Shown here one piece after another: positions 34,566 through 43,416 of a stretch of DNA of 54,150 nucleotides; within the stretch, counting starts at the first letter, position 1, and each line of letters begins with the position of its first letter. Below the pieces are notes generated by a model that searched no databases, was not told the DNA's origin, and worked only from the letters and a program-made list of their open reading frames with translations. The DNA is from JANOXC01 sp031418215. GTDB lineage: Bacteria; Bacteroidota; Bacteroidia; AKYH767-A; OLB10. The translations under genes were made by a program, and so were the position numbers. Location of the stretch: positions 1-54,150 of the forward strand of contig JANOXC010000132.1 of the NCBI GenBank assembly GCA_031418215.1, in the 5' to 3' direction.

Positions 34566-36027
34566 CCTTATTCTTTAATAGCCGAACCTTAACAGCCAGC
34601 TGATTCAACAATTGGTTGTCCAACAATTTCTTTTTCCATAAAAAACCATAAACAGATAAAAGGAAAACTGCACCACTTCCAATTACAAAAATAATGTTAA
34701 AGTTCAACAAGTGATAGGTCCAATAAAAAGGTTGTATAAAAAGCAGTGAAATGACAACAATTGTTGCCAGTTTCTTGTATTCAAAGAAGTTATTCATGGT
34801 TGAATTTACCGTAGAAGCACTCTTGATTGCTAGCAACCCGGCGTACATAAATAAAAATGCAATAAAGGCTATTGCTCCTCCAATGATTCCAAAATATCTT
34901 ATTAGGATATAATTTGTGACCAGGTTAAAAAGAAACAAGACGAGACTGTAAAAGAAAATATATCTAGTTCTCCCGGAAACAATGAGAATGTCCTGATAAT
35001 CATTCACTCTGATTAAAAGGGCAAGATTAAAAATTGCAAAAACTGCTACACTGGCTTCGTATTTCTCCGTTAAATAAAAGGTAATTAATGCCTTTCCAAA
35101 AAAAAGCAGGAAGATCAGTACCGGATAGATGAGACAAGCATTGCCAATTATACCTCGTTGTTTCAGCTCTACGATGCTTTTATAATCGCCTTTTCTATAA
35201 AATCGCGCCACCTCGGGAAGTATTATGCTACTTACCGAACCATACAAGGAAGAGATAAATGGTACTTCAAACGCACCGGCGCGATATACTGCATAATCAC
35301 TTGTAGTAAGCATGCTACTTATTATTATTCCGTCAATATAAAAAACACCTCTTTCAGTAATGCCGCTTAAAGTAAGCGGAAATGCATTTTTAAGTATTTT
35401 TTTACCAATAACGCTGTCAAATCCTTTAAAAGCAATAATATCTCTGGGTAAATAATACAGTGCCATCAGGACTTGAAGGATACTCACAACATTTAAGGAA
35501 AGAATAACCTTATCAAGGGAATGATAAAAATGAATTGAAATAAAAATTAAAAATACCCTTACTAAGTTTGAAAATATCAGAAGCACACTAGCCTGTTTTA
35601 TCCGATCATGAAAAATCATCATGGAATAAAAAACACTGAATATAATTTGTCCGAAAAGAAAATATCCCGAATAAATCAGTAAGCTGCGCAGCTCCGGGTT
35701 ATCAAACCAACTCGAAATAATGGAAGAGCCCAAAAAAAGCACAACTACACCAGCTAAAGAAGTAACTAAGGACAGATAAAAAAAGGTAGCAAACGATTTT
35801 TTCCTGTCATTACTTGTTTCAGCAAAAATCAAGTTTACCATTTGATTTAGGCTAAATGTAAAGATTACCTGCATTAAGGCATTGATCATCAGCACCTGCC
35901 CATAGGTTCCGTACTCAATATAGCTTAGGGAACGGGCCAAATATGGCATCATGATGAAATTCATCAAGATGTTTATACCATTGCCAAAAGTTAAAAGCAG
36001 GACTTTTACGCTGCGGGAGGTGCCCAA
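34549..36027 (-). CDS. wzx: Wzx-type oligosaccharide flippase (MOP superfamily)
   Basis: Polytopic inner-membrane protein of 492 residues with about 12-14 hydrophobic segments, including LMNFIMMPYLARSLSYIEYGTYGQ, a classic N-terminal pattern of O-antigen/teichoic-acid flippases, and long hydrophobic runs in the second half. It would move undecaprenyl-linked repeat units to the periplasm. The annotated start is TTG at 36027; no upstream in-frame ATG was found and an internal ATG would remove part of the first helix, so the start is uncertain by several residues. It is first in the minus-strand run flippase-acyltransferase-asnB-GT. Symbol given by role, not orthology. Confidence 0.88.
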   Translation of the reverse strand: MGTSRSVKVLLLTFGNGINILMNFIMMPYLARSLSYIEYGTYGQVLMINALMQVIFTFSLNQMVNLIFAETSNDRKKSFATFFYLSLVTSLAGVVVLFLGSSIISSWFDNPELRSLLIYSGYFLFGQIIFSVFYSMMIFHDRIKQASVLLIFSNLVRVFLIFISIHFYHSLDKVILSLNVVSILQVLMALYYLPRDIIAFKGFDSVIGKKILKNAFPLTLSGITERGVFYIDGIIISSMLTTSDYAVYRAGAFEVPFISSLYGSVSSIILPEVARFYRKGDYKSIVELKQRGIIGNACLIYPVLIFLLFFGKALITFYLTEKYEASVAVFAIFNLALLIRVNDYQDILIVSGRTRYIFFYSLVLFLFNLVTNYILIRYFGIIGGAIAFIAFLFMYAGLLAIKSASTVNSTMNNFFEYKKLATIVVISLLFIQPFYWTYHLLNFNIIFVIGSGAVFLLSVYGFLWKKKLLDNQLLNQLAVKVRLLKNKDDAGS

Positions 36028-36774
36028 TTTATTTGTTTTAATTTTCTACTTTTTCATGCGCTATCAATCAACGTTTTTTTACAGAAGCGCTTACCAAACG
36101 AAGATTTGTAATTAATTCAAGTATTTAATTTTGAGAAAAAGACAAGCCTACTAATTTTAAAGAAAACTCAACCGTAAATAACTTACCAAGCTTATAGATA
36201 AGGAAGCAAATATATATTTCAAAATCGACTATTTTAATAAATAAAGCTATTCCTATGAAATTATGAATCGCTTTTCAAAAAGAAGAAGATAATAGTGAAT
36301 TCACGTTGAGCAGGAAAAATCGACTCCTTTTACCTTACTGAATAAGACTAATAGACAGATTAACAAATGGATTCCATCAACTCCTTTAAATAACCCGGAT
36401 TAAAACTTCAAGACTGATAATCAATCTGACAATCAAATAGTTCAAAAATAAATAAACACTACTACCCGGCTATTATGAATCAAATAGAAAATAATCAACT
36501 TGAGACACGAATGCTAACTAATATGTAAACCACCCAGATTTATCTTCTTCATGATGGAGGATGGCTTTATTATTGAAATCGCGAACGCAGTAATCAATAA
36601 AAAATTACTCCGATCAAGGTGAATCTATGTCCTGTACTTGAATGAAACAGAAAAAACAACAATAAATTTTAACACCATTGCAATCGAATCCCTTACTTAA
36701 CTGAATGAAAGTCCTTATTTACTAGTCGTTTTACCATTCCATTGAATCAATAGTACAATTGATTTGAAATATAT
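36028..36774. other. Long AT-rich divergent intergenic region, no gene seen
   Basis: About 750 bp between the divergent flippase and GT39-like genes. All frames are broken by frequent stops, with no tRNA-like fold, no clear inverted repeat with T-run and no exact TAnnTTTG match for the flippase. It is by far the longest gene-free stretch in the window and might contain promoters, an unrecognised small RNA or decayed coding sequence. Confidence 0.6.
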
Positions 36775-36782
36775 TATTTTTG
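36775..36782 (+). promoter_or_regulatory. -7 promoter box of the GT39-like gene
   Basis: TATTTTTG matches TAnnTTTG and ends exactly 6 bp before the ATG at 36789; the TTG at 36780, which would extend the frame by three codons, overlaps the box and is therefore disfavoured as a start. No -33 TTG at usual spacing. Confidence 0.42.
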
Positions 36783-36788
36783 ACTGCA

Positions 36789-38234
36789 ATGGAAAAAGCT
36801 ATCTCCAAAATTAGTTCTTTCTTCAAACCTATAACTTGGATAATGCTCTTTGGCATTATACTCAGGATTTTATTTATTATCAAAGGGGGTGCGATTTACT
36901 ATGGTAAAGAGGATTTTTGGCTGATGGGTGGGGACACATTAAGCTGGATGAATTCCTTTTTAAATCTCCTCAATAACGGTATCTACTCTGCCGACATGGC
37001 AGTTGAAAATGGCAAGTTCTTCAGACCGCCAGGTTACTCCTTTGCTATGGGAATTGCCTATTTGTTAGCCGGAAAAGAGCTGACCCTTACTTATAAAATT
37101 TTAATCTGGGCACAGACTGGTTTTGATGTCATCACTATACTTTTAATATATAAGATTACACTGATCACTTCAAAAAACATTCTCTTTAGCAATCTATCGG
37201 CTTTCTGTTACGCTACTTATCCCTTTATAATAGTTTGGGTTCCCATTCTATATGCAGAGTCTTTAAGTGTATTTTTCATGTTTCTCGGATTGTATTATTT
37301 CATCAAGGAGGGTAAAAATTGGAAATTTTTCTGGGCTGCATTCTATACAGGATTAGCTGCTTTATGTCGCCTTCAATGCCTTCCGCTACTTCCTTTGTTC
37401 TTACTTGCAATATTAATTTCAAAAAGCAAATTCAGTATTTTACTACGACAAGCTTCTTTCTTTGCCCTAGGTATTTTACTAAGTTATGGCTTGTGGCCGA
37501 TACGTAATTATGTGAATCAAAATAGGATCGTGTTTACACAGGATGTTAATGTTGGAGGACATTGGTCACAAGATTATTTTTCATTAATGGGATTCCTTGG
37601 TGCCACACAAGTAGATACTGAACCTCAATCTTCTCAAATATTAGATGGACAAAAAGTTACTTGGCCTGATGTGGCCATAATTGACGAGTCAGATCGTGTA
37701 TTGCTGGATTCTCTTTCTAATTTATGCAAAAAGTGCGGAACAGGCGTTAGTTATTTTCGATATTACGGCAGAAACAAGGGTCAACTAATACCACCTGAAC
37801 AAAATTGTGATTCACAAATCAAATCAGGTTTTGACTATCTCACTCAAAAACAAAAAGAAAGAAATAAATTAAATTACTATGTAAAAGTCCCTGCGGGCAA
37901 TTTTAAAAAAGCATTTTTTAAATCTTCTTTACACGGTGAAAAAAACTCAGTCATAAAAAAAATAGTTGCCACTACCCTATTTGGTTATAGGTCATTAATG
38001 TTAATATTGGGATTTGCAGGATTATTTCTAGCAGGCAAGAATAATCTGATAAACAAAGATCTCTTTTTCATCATCTTATTTTATGTAGTAGGATGGTATG
38101 GATTTATGTGTTTCTCCTTTAGGCATCTTGAAATGCGTTATTTCCTTCATGCAGATTTATTGCTCTTAATTCCTGCTGCCTTTAGCCTCTTTTTACTTAA
38201 GCAACAAATAACAAATAAAAGGAATGTTGCTTAA
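36789..38234 (+). CDS. GT39/ArnT-like polyprenyl-sugar-dependent membrane glycosyltransferase (GT-C)
   Basis: 481-residue integral membrane protein with ~10-11 hydrophobic helices. The first periplasmic loop has GGDTLSWMNS and RPPGYSFAMG, where the acidic residue and the RPPGYS block match the dolichyl/undecaprenyl-phosphate-sugar-using PMT/ArnT families. A large hydrophilic loop (~residues 250-385) contains CKKCGTG and a third Cys. Such enzymes transfer a sugar from a lipid-phosphate donor to glycan, lipid A or protein on the periplasmic side. ATG at 36789 is chosen because of the overlapping -7 box. It is divergent from the flippase and stands alone; the downstream gene converges. Confidence 0.85.
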   Translation: MEKAISKISSFFKPITWIMLFGIILRILFIIKGGAIYYGKEDFWLMGGDTLSWMNSFLNLLNNGIYSADMAVENGKFFRPPGYSFAMGIAYLLAGKELTLTYKILIWAQTGFDVITILLIYKITLITSKNILFSNLSAFCYATYPFIIVWVPILYAESLSVFFMFLGLYYFIKEGKNWKFFWAAFYTGLAALCRLQCLPLLPLFLLAILISKSKFSILLRQASFFALGILLSYGLWPIRNYVNQNRIVFTQDVNVGGHWSQDYFSLMGFLGATQVDTEPQSSQILDGQKVTWPDVAIIDESDRVLLDSLSNLCKKCGTGVSYFRYYGRNKGQLIPPEQNCDSQIKSGFDYLTQKQKERNKLNYYVKVPAGNFKKAFFKSSLHGEKNSVIKKIVATTLFGYRSLMLILGFAGLFLAGKNNLINKDLFFIILFYVVGWYGFMCFSFRHLEMRYFLHADLLLLIPAAFSLFLLKQQITNKRNVA

Positions 38235-38623
38235 ATTAAATTGTTTTTTGGCTTCCCCTTTCTCAGAAACTAAATAAGGCAATTTTGTAAATGAAATTAG
38301 GTTTTAAGCAAGTTTCCTTTTTTTTCGAATTCTAAAAGAAACACCTGCCCGATTTCTAAAACAAAAATTAAGTTTCAACTGTCAAAATCTTGCTTTGCCT
38401 GGAAGTATCATTGATCTTATTGAAGTTGTTTGCTCGTTCAAACTGTTAATTTTTAAGATAGCAGCAATAATTAAAAGATCAACATCTATTTTATCAAACA
38501 TAAAAGCTATATTCAAAAAAAGTTATCAATAAATAATTTGAAAGATGGGTTTAGCAAATTTAAAATACCCCTCTACTTAAAAATGCACAAGATAATTTTT
38601 GGTGCCGATGAATTATTTGCTGC
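38235..38623. other. AT-rich gap between convergent genes, nothing recognised
   Basis: 389 bp between the 3' ends of the GT39-like gene and the putative polymerase gene. It has runs of T and A but no strong stem with a T-run, no ORF above the noise level and no RNA gene pattern. Confidence 0.6.
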
Positions 38624-40018
38624 TTAAACACCTCTTTCAATCATGTTGTTCATTTCAGGTTGGGTGAATTGCGTTGCTTCCTTACCCTTCTTAAATTGAA
38701 TTTCCTTTTGCCTTAAATGTCTGATAATAAATAAGCTTGAAATAAAAAATGGGATGGCAGGAATTTTATAACGAACAAGGCTTCCGAAGTTAGAAGTAGA
38801 GATTCCAACTGAAAATGCAAAGAATAAACTAAAAATGATACTAAAAGTAAGCAGGTGATGTGTCATCAGGTACTTGACCCACAAAAACAATCGAGTAAAC
38901 ATCAATACCCTTAAGGTGAAAAATAGCGTAATGAAATTTTCAATTGAAGAAATAAACATTACAATGTTGTTTGCTTCCCATATATATGGCCTGAAAAGCG
39001 CAGCATTTATTGCTGCAGGAGCATATAAAAGCATTGATGAAATATTTGCCTCATAAGTACCAATGTCAAAAGAACTTCCATGATAGTAATCCTGCTTTAA
39101 GTCATACTGTACCTCAGACGCTCTTTTTAAAACACGATCAACAGAATAAGAGCCCAAGGTGCCGGAAATACTAACCAATAGCGCATAACCAAAAACACTG
39201 ATCAAAAAAATAAGTACAGGTGCTGAAAAAAATCGCAATACCTCGCCCTTTATTGAGCTTAATACCCTGTTGATTATCCAAAATAAGGAGCCGGGCACTA
39301 ATCCAATCAATATATATGGTTTGATTGATAAAATGATAAAAGATGAAATTATAAGCCCTAGTAAATTTTTGAACATTTGATTTCTCCTGATAAACAATTT
39401 ATAAAAAGAGGACACATAAAACCCAACCATACTCAATGTGATTGTATCTTTGAGCAAACCTGATCCCCAAAAGAAAACAGAAGGCACAAAGAAAATAGCT
39501 ATAGCCAGTTCCTTTTTAATCTCGGGATATTCCTGTATATATATCTTGTAGAGGCTCCATATTCCAAAAAATGAAACGGTAGCCAACAGCAAACTGCAAA
39601 CGATATAACTTTTAAAAGATAGGATGGCCAAAGGTATGATCATCTTAACAACAAAGTATGTGTTTGGATCCTTATAATAAAATGGTGCCCGAACATACTG
39701 ATCAAAAAAGGCAGTCTTCGCAAGATCATGTGGTCCCAGCCACATAGAAAAAAAACCGTAAGGATTTACTGAAAACAGATTAATGGTGTCTACCGAACTT
39801 ACAAAGTACTGAAAAGTATCACCCCCCGGGTAATAAAATGTGTATACAAACCATAAACCAAGACTGCCAATCAGTTTGGCTACTAGTCCCGGGAAGAAAT
39901 ATTTATACTCAGGATGCTTTTGAATCTTGGCAGAAACATACATCTTGGCAAATAAAACAATCATTATTAAAACAATCGGCCCAAGCAAAAAGTCGGTTAT
40001 ACTGGTAAATTCCCACAT
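38624..40018 (-). CDS. Polytopic membrane protein, candidate O-antigen/capsule polymerase (Wzy-like)
   Basis: 464 residues with ~10-12 predicted membrane helices and no assigned family by eye. Features: FYYPGGDTFQYF in the first periplasmic loop (an acidic pair resembling GT-C enzymes), FFWGSGLLKDTITLSM, a large loop around DVRL-type YSVDRVLKRASEVQYDLKQ, and the terminal NFGSLVRYKIPAIPFFI block common in Bacteroidota exopolysaccharide membrane proteins. The locus has a flippase but no other polymerase candidate, so Wzy or a GT-C enzyme are the two best guesses. Its ATG lies one base after the wecE stop (TAAAATG), indicating translational coupling with that gene. Confidence 0.75.
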   Translation of the reverse strand: MWEFTSITDFLLGPIVLIMIVLFAKMYVSAKIQKHPEYKYFFPGLVAKLIGSLGLWFVYTFYYPGGDTFQYFVSSVDTINLFSVNPYGFFSMWLGPHDLAKTAFFDQYVRAPFYYKDPNTYFVVKMIIPLAILSFKSYIVCSLLLATVSFFGIWSLYKIYIQEYPEIKKELAIAIFFVPSVFFWGSGLLKDTITLSMVGFYVSSFYKLFIRRNQMFKNLLGLIISSFIILSIKPYILIGLVPGSLFWIINRVLSSIKGEVLRFFSAPVLIFLISVFGYALLVSISGTLGSYSVDRVLKRASEVQYDLKQDYYHGSSFDIGTYEANISSMLLYAPAAINAALFRPYIWEANNIVMFISSIENFITLFFTLRVLMFTRLFLWVKYLMTHHLLTFSIIFSLFFAFSVGISTSNFGSLVRYKIPAIPFFISSLFIIRHLRQKEIQFKKGKEATQFTQPEMNNMIERGV

Positions 40019-40019
40019 T

Positions 40020-41174
40020 TTATCTCTCTATAATATTTTGTGAATTGTAAAACTCCACTATACAAGAAGAAATATAAGCAGCCTGGTCATTCGTAAGTTC
40101 ATAATACATAGGCAATCTGACAAGCTTATCTGTGAAAGAATCACAGTATGGCAACGCACGTTGCCCATGCTGCTCTTTATAAAAATCACTACTATGTAAA
40201 GATATATAATGAAATACGGCAAGGATATCTTTTTTCTTCAGATAATTAATCAAACCTGTTCTTTCTTCAAGGCTATTGCATACCAGATAAAAGATATGGG
40301 CATTGTTTGTTGCATCTTCATGAATGGTGGGCAATAGAAACTTGCCTTTTTTTGCACAACCCTCGAGCTTATCATAATAAACAGACCAAATTTCCTTTCT
40401 GCGTCTTTGAATATCGTCAATATTTTCCAATTGTGCATATAAAAATGCGGCAACAATTTCAGAAGGCAAAAACGAAGATCCAATGTCAACCCATCCGTAT
40501 TTATTGACTTCTCCCCTGAAAAATGCTGCCCTGTTGGTACCTTTTTCCCAAATAATTTCAGAACGTTTTACAAACCTTTCATCATTAATAACAAGCATAC
40601 CCCCTTCACCGGAAATAATATTTTTTGTTTCATGAAAAGAAAAGGCGGCCAAATGGCCAATGCTTCCTAATGGTTTTCCTTTGTAAAAAGCATCGATTGA
40701 CTGTGCCGCATCTTCCACAACGAATATATTATGTTTTTCAGCCAACGTCATGATCAAATCCATGTCGCAAGCAACACCACCATAATGCACAACAACAATG
40801 GCCCTCGTTTTTGGTGTAATAAGCCCTTCAATAAGTTCTGCATCCATATTAGGATGGGTTGCATGACAATCTGTAAAAATTATTTTCGCGCCTCTTAATA
40901 CAAAAGCATTCGCAGTAGAAACAAAAGTGTAAGAAGGCATGATAACTTCGTCGCCAGGCAACAAGTTGATCAACAAGGCCGCCATTTCCAAGGCATCGGT
41001 GCAGGAAGTGGTTAACAATGCTTTTTTAAACCCATAGCGCTGTTCAAAAAACTGATGGCATTTTTTAGTATAAACCCCATTGCCGGAAATTTTCCCTGAA
41101 TTCACCGCATCCTTTATATATGCTGTTTCGAGGCCCGTCATATAGGGCTTGTTAAAGGGAATATAAACAGCCAT
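40020..41174 (-). CDS. wecE: dTDP-4-amino-4,6-dideoxygalactose transaminase (WecE/RffA type)
   Basis: PLP-dependent DegT/DnrJ/EryC1/StrS-family aminotransferase, 384 residues. WecE converts dTDP-4-keto-6-deoxyglucose to dTDP-4-amino-4,6-dideoxygalactose with glutamate. The blocks FNKPYMTGLE, TTSCTDALEMAALL, DEVIMPSYTFVSTANAFVLRGA, VVEDAAQSIDA, and SFHETKNI (Lys forms the PLP Schiff base), then EKGTNRAAFFRGEVNKYGWVDIGSSFLPSE, closely follow the E. coli WecE pattern rather than other family members. RmlA/RmlB, which supply its substrate, are not in the window. It is co-transcribed with the putative polymerase gene and has its own -7 box 63 bp upstream. Confidence 0.92.
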   Translation of the reverse strand: MAVYIPFNKPYMTGLETAYIKDAVNSGKISGNGVYTKKCHQFFEQRYGFKKALLTTSCTDALEMAALLINLLPGDEVIMPSYTFVSTANAFVLRGAKIIFTDCHATHPNMDAELIEGLITPKTRAIVVVHYGGVACDMDLIMTLAEKHNIFVVEDAAQSIDAFYKGKPLGSIGHLAAFSFHETKNIISGEGGMLVINDERFVKRSEIIWEKGTNRAAFFRGEVNKYGWVDIGSSFLPSEIVAAFLYAQLENIDDIQRRRKEIWSVYYDKLEGCAKKGKFLLPTIHEDATNNAHIFYLVCNSLEERTGLINYLKKKDILAVFHYISLHSSDFYKEQHGQRALPYCDSFTDKLVRLPMYYELTNDQAAYISSCIVEFYNSQNIIER

Positions 41175-41476
41175 ATTAATGTTTCCCCGGTTTATTGCGC
41201 TCTAAAGGAAAAATTGCTAAATAACGACTTCTTGGTTCAAAAATACCGACATATAATTTTCTTAAACATTCATCCACCGATAGATTTAAAACAATCAGAT
41301 CACCTTTTATCCAAATCATCATTTCCAAAAAAATTTATCAAGGTCGAAAGTAATCATTTTATTTTTGCCTAAAGTATGGCAGGCAACGATTAAATTGTGT
41401 TTTTTTCTGAAATTCACCGCTTGAAATGAGATACAATTGGTTTATTTACTGTAATGTTGCTTAAGAGATAAATAGT
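41175..41476. promoter_or_regulatory. Divergent regulatory region between wecE and the second asnB
   Basis: 302 bp holding two outward-facing perfect -7 boxes TATTTTTG: 41245-41238 on the minus strand for wecE and 41360-41367 on the plus strand for the amidotransferase gene. The plus-strand leader of ~105 nt includes a minimal ATG-to-stop frame of five codons (about 41375-41392), probably chance. No clear -33 element is seen for either box. Confidence 0.45.
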
Positions 41477-43390
41477 ATGTGTGGCTTAGCAGGATTTTAT
41501 TCGCATGATGGTTTTTTTTCAGGGGATGATTTGAAATCCATGACCGATACTTTGCATCATCGAGGGCCGGATGCTGAAGGATTTTTTCAGGATGAAATCT
41601 GTGGATTGGGCCATACTCGATTGAGTATCATCGATCTTTCGGCTCGAGCTAACCAACCAATGGCCTCTGCGAATGGCCGTTTTATGATTATCTATAATGG
41701 AGAGATTTACAATTTCAGGGAAATTGGAGCCAGCTTAAAATCACCATCAGCCGCCAACAGCCCCATTGTTTTAAAAACTTCCAGTGATACAGAAGTGATC
41801 CTCGAATCATTTGCTCAGCAGGGCGTTGATTTTGTACAACAGTTAAATGGCATGTTCGCCATTGCCATATATGATAAAGTCACTAATGAACTTTATTTGT
41901 TCCGCGACAGAATTGGCATTAAGCCGGTCTATTATTTCTGGGACGGCAAAAATTTTGCCTTTGCATCTGAATTAAAATCCCTTAAGCTTTTAAAGCAAAT
42001 CGACCTTCGCATTAATAAATCGGCAATCAATAATTACTTGCATTTAGGTTATATCCCTACTCCTTTGAGCATCTATGAAAATGTTCATAAAATGCAGGCA
42101 GGAAGCTGGATAAAAGTGAACAAAAACGGATTGGAGGTTCAAAAATACTGGAATATTAAAGGTGCGTTGAGTAACAAGGTCATCGACGACCAGGAAGAAG
42201 CCTTGGTAAAGCTATCAGACCTTATCATTAGTTCTGTACAGTACCAGTTGAAAAGTGATGTTCCTTTTGGTGTTTTTTTAAGCGGAGGGATTGACTCAAG
42301 TTTGGTGACAGCGCAAGCAGTAGGCGTTTCACTTGTAAAAGTGAATACCTTCTCCATTGGATTTGAAGAAAACAGTCATAATGAATCCGAATATGCAAAA
42401 GCTGTGGCCAAATACCTGGGCACCGATCACCATGAATTTATTGTATCCTATCGCGACGCTATTGATCTTATAGAATCTGTCTTCGATACTTACGACGAAC
42501 CATTTGCTGATGCTTCGGCAATACCAACTATGTTGGTTTCAAAATTGGCAAAACAATATGTAACAGTAACATTATCCGGTGAAGGAGGCGATGAATTATT
42601 TTATGGTTATGGTGCCTACAAATGGGCGAGCCGAATGGAGAATCCTATTTATAAATCGTTACGGAAACCTGCCGCATGGATGTTATCTAACATGGGATCA
42701 CGCTACCAGCGTATTGGTAAATTACTTGATTTCAATAAATCTGTTAATCTAAAAAGTCATATTTTTTCACAAGAACAATATCTTTTTTCTGAACATGAAT
42801 TGAGCAAAATACTGCATAGCGATTATTATTTGCCACGCTCACTAGATCACCTCCGTGTAGCAGCTGATACATTTTCTAACAGTGGTGGATCAATAGCCGG
42901 CAACAGTAGTTTGCAGGAACGTAAACTCAATGCCATGGAGCAGCAAGCATTATTTGACCTTCAATTTTACTTGCAGGATGACCTTCTTACCAAAGTTGAT
43001 CGGGCCAGCATGCATTACTCAATTGAAACAAGAGTTCCCTATCTCGACCATCGTGTCATTGAATTTGCAATGAACCTATCGCCTGATCTGAAATTTAAAA
43101 ACGGAATTCCCAAATACATTTTGAAGAAGATCCTTTACCAATATATTCCGCAGGAATTATTCGACCGGCCAAAACAGGGTTTTGCAATCCCTTTAAACAA
43201 ATGGCTTCATCATGAGTTAAATTACCTGATAGAGGAAAACCTCAACAAAACTATTATCGAACGATTTAACGTTGTTAATTACGAAGAAGTGCAAGCAATT
43301 CTTAAGGGCTTTAAAACAGGTAAAGATTATCTATATAATAGATTATGGTTATTAATAGTCTTACATAAATGGCTAATAAAAAACAGCTAA
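41477..43390 (+). CDS. asnB: Asparagine synthase-like glutamine amidotransferase (copy 2)
   Basis: 637 residues, full AsnB length. Cys2 of MCGLAGF is the glutaminase nucleophile; TRLSIIDLSARANQP, YNGEIYNF and SDTEVILESF follow. The ATP-binding PP-loop is FLSGGIDSSLV; synthetase blocks TLSGEGGDELFYGY, DLLTKVDRASMHYSIETRVPYLDHRVIEFA and the terminal RPKQGFAIPLNKWL are present, which resemble the exosortase/polysaccharide-associated AsnB group. Differences from copy 1 are large (EGGDELF versus GQGADEYL), so these are not recent duplicates and may act on different acceptors. Followed after 26 bp by a GT4 gene, so very likely one transcript devoted to glycan synthesis. Confidence 0.93.
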   Translation: MCGLAGFYSHDGFFSGDDLKSMTDTLHHRGPDAEGFFQDEICGLGHTRLSIIDLSARANQPMASANGRFMIIYNGEIYNFREIGASLKSPSAANSPIVLKTSSDTEVILESFAQQGVDFVQQLNGMFAIAIYDKVTNELYLFRDRIGIKPVYYFWDGKNFAFASELKSLKLLKQIDLRINKSAINNYLHLGYIPTPLSIYENVHKMQAGSWIKVNKNGLEVQKYWNIKGALSNKVIDDQEEALVKLSDLIISSVQYQLKSDVPFGVFLSGGIDSSLVTAQAVGVSLVKVNTFSIGFEENSHNESEYAKAVAKYLGTDHHEFIVSYRDAIDLIESVFDTYDEPFADASAIPTMLVSKLAKQYVTVTLSGEGGDELFYGYGAYKWASRMENPIYKSLRKPAAWMLSNMGSRYQRIGKLLDFNKSVNLKSHIFSQEQYLFSEHELSKILHSDYYLPRSLDHLRVAADTFSNSGGSIAGNSSLQERKLNAMEQQALFDLQFYLQDDLLTKVDRASMHYSIETRVPYLDHRVIEFAMNLSPDLKFKNGIPKYILKKILYQYIPQELFDRPKQGFAIPLNKWLHHELNYLIEENLNKTIIERFNVVNYEEVQAILKGFKTGKDYLYNRLWLLIVLHKWLIKNS

Positions 43391-43416
43391 TCAATTTTTA
43401 TGATTGGTGCAATTAA

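Noticed and set aside
38235..38623. Terminator between the convergent GT39-like and polymerase-like genes
   Set aside because: T-rich runs occur but no convincing stem of 6 bp or more precedes them.
41369..41392. Five-codon leader peptide before the second asnB
   Set aside because: Contains no informative codon run or attenuator-like stem pair; a five-codon frame is expected by chance in such a leader.
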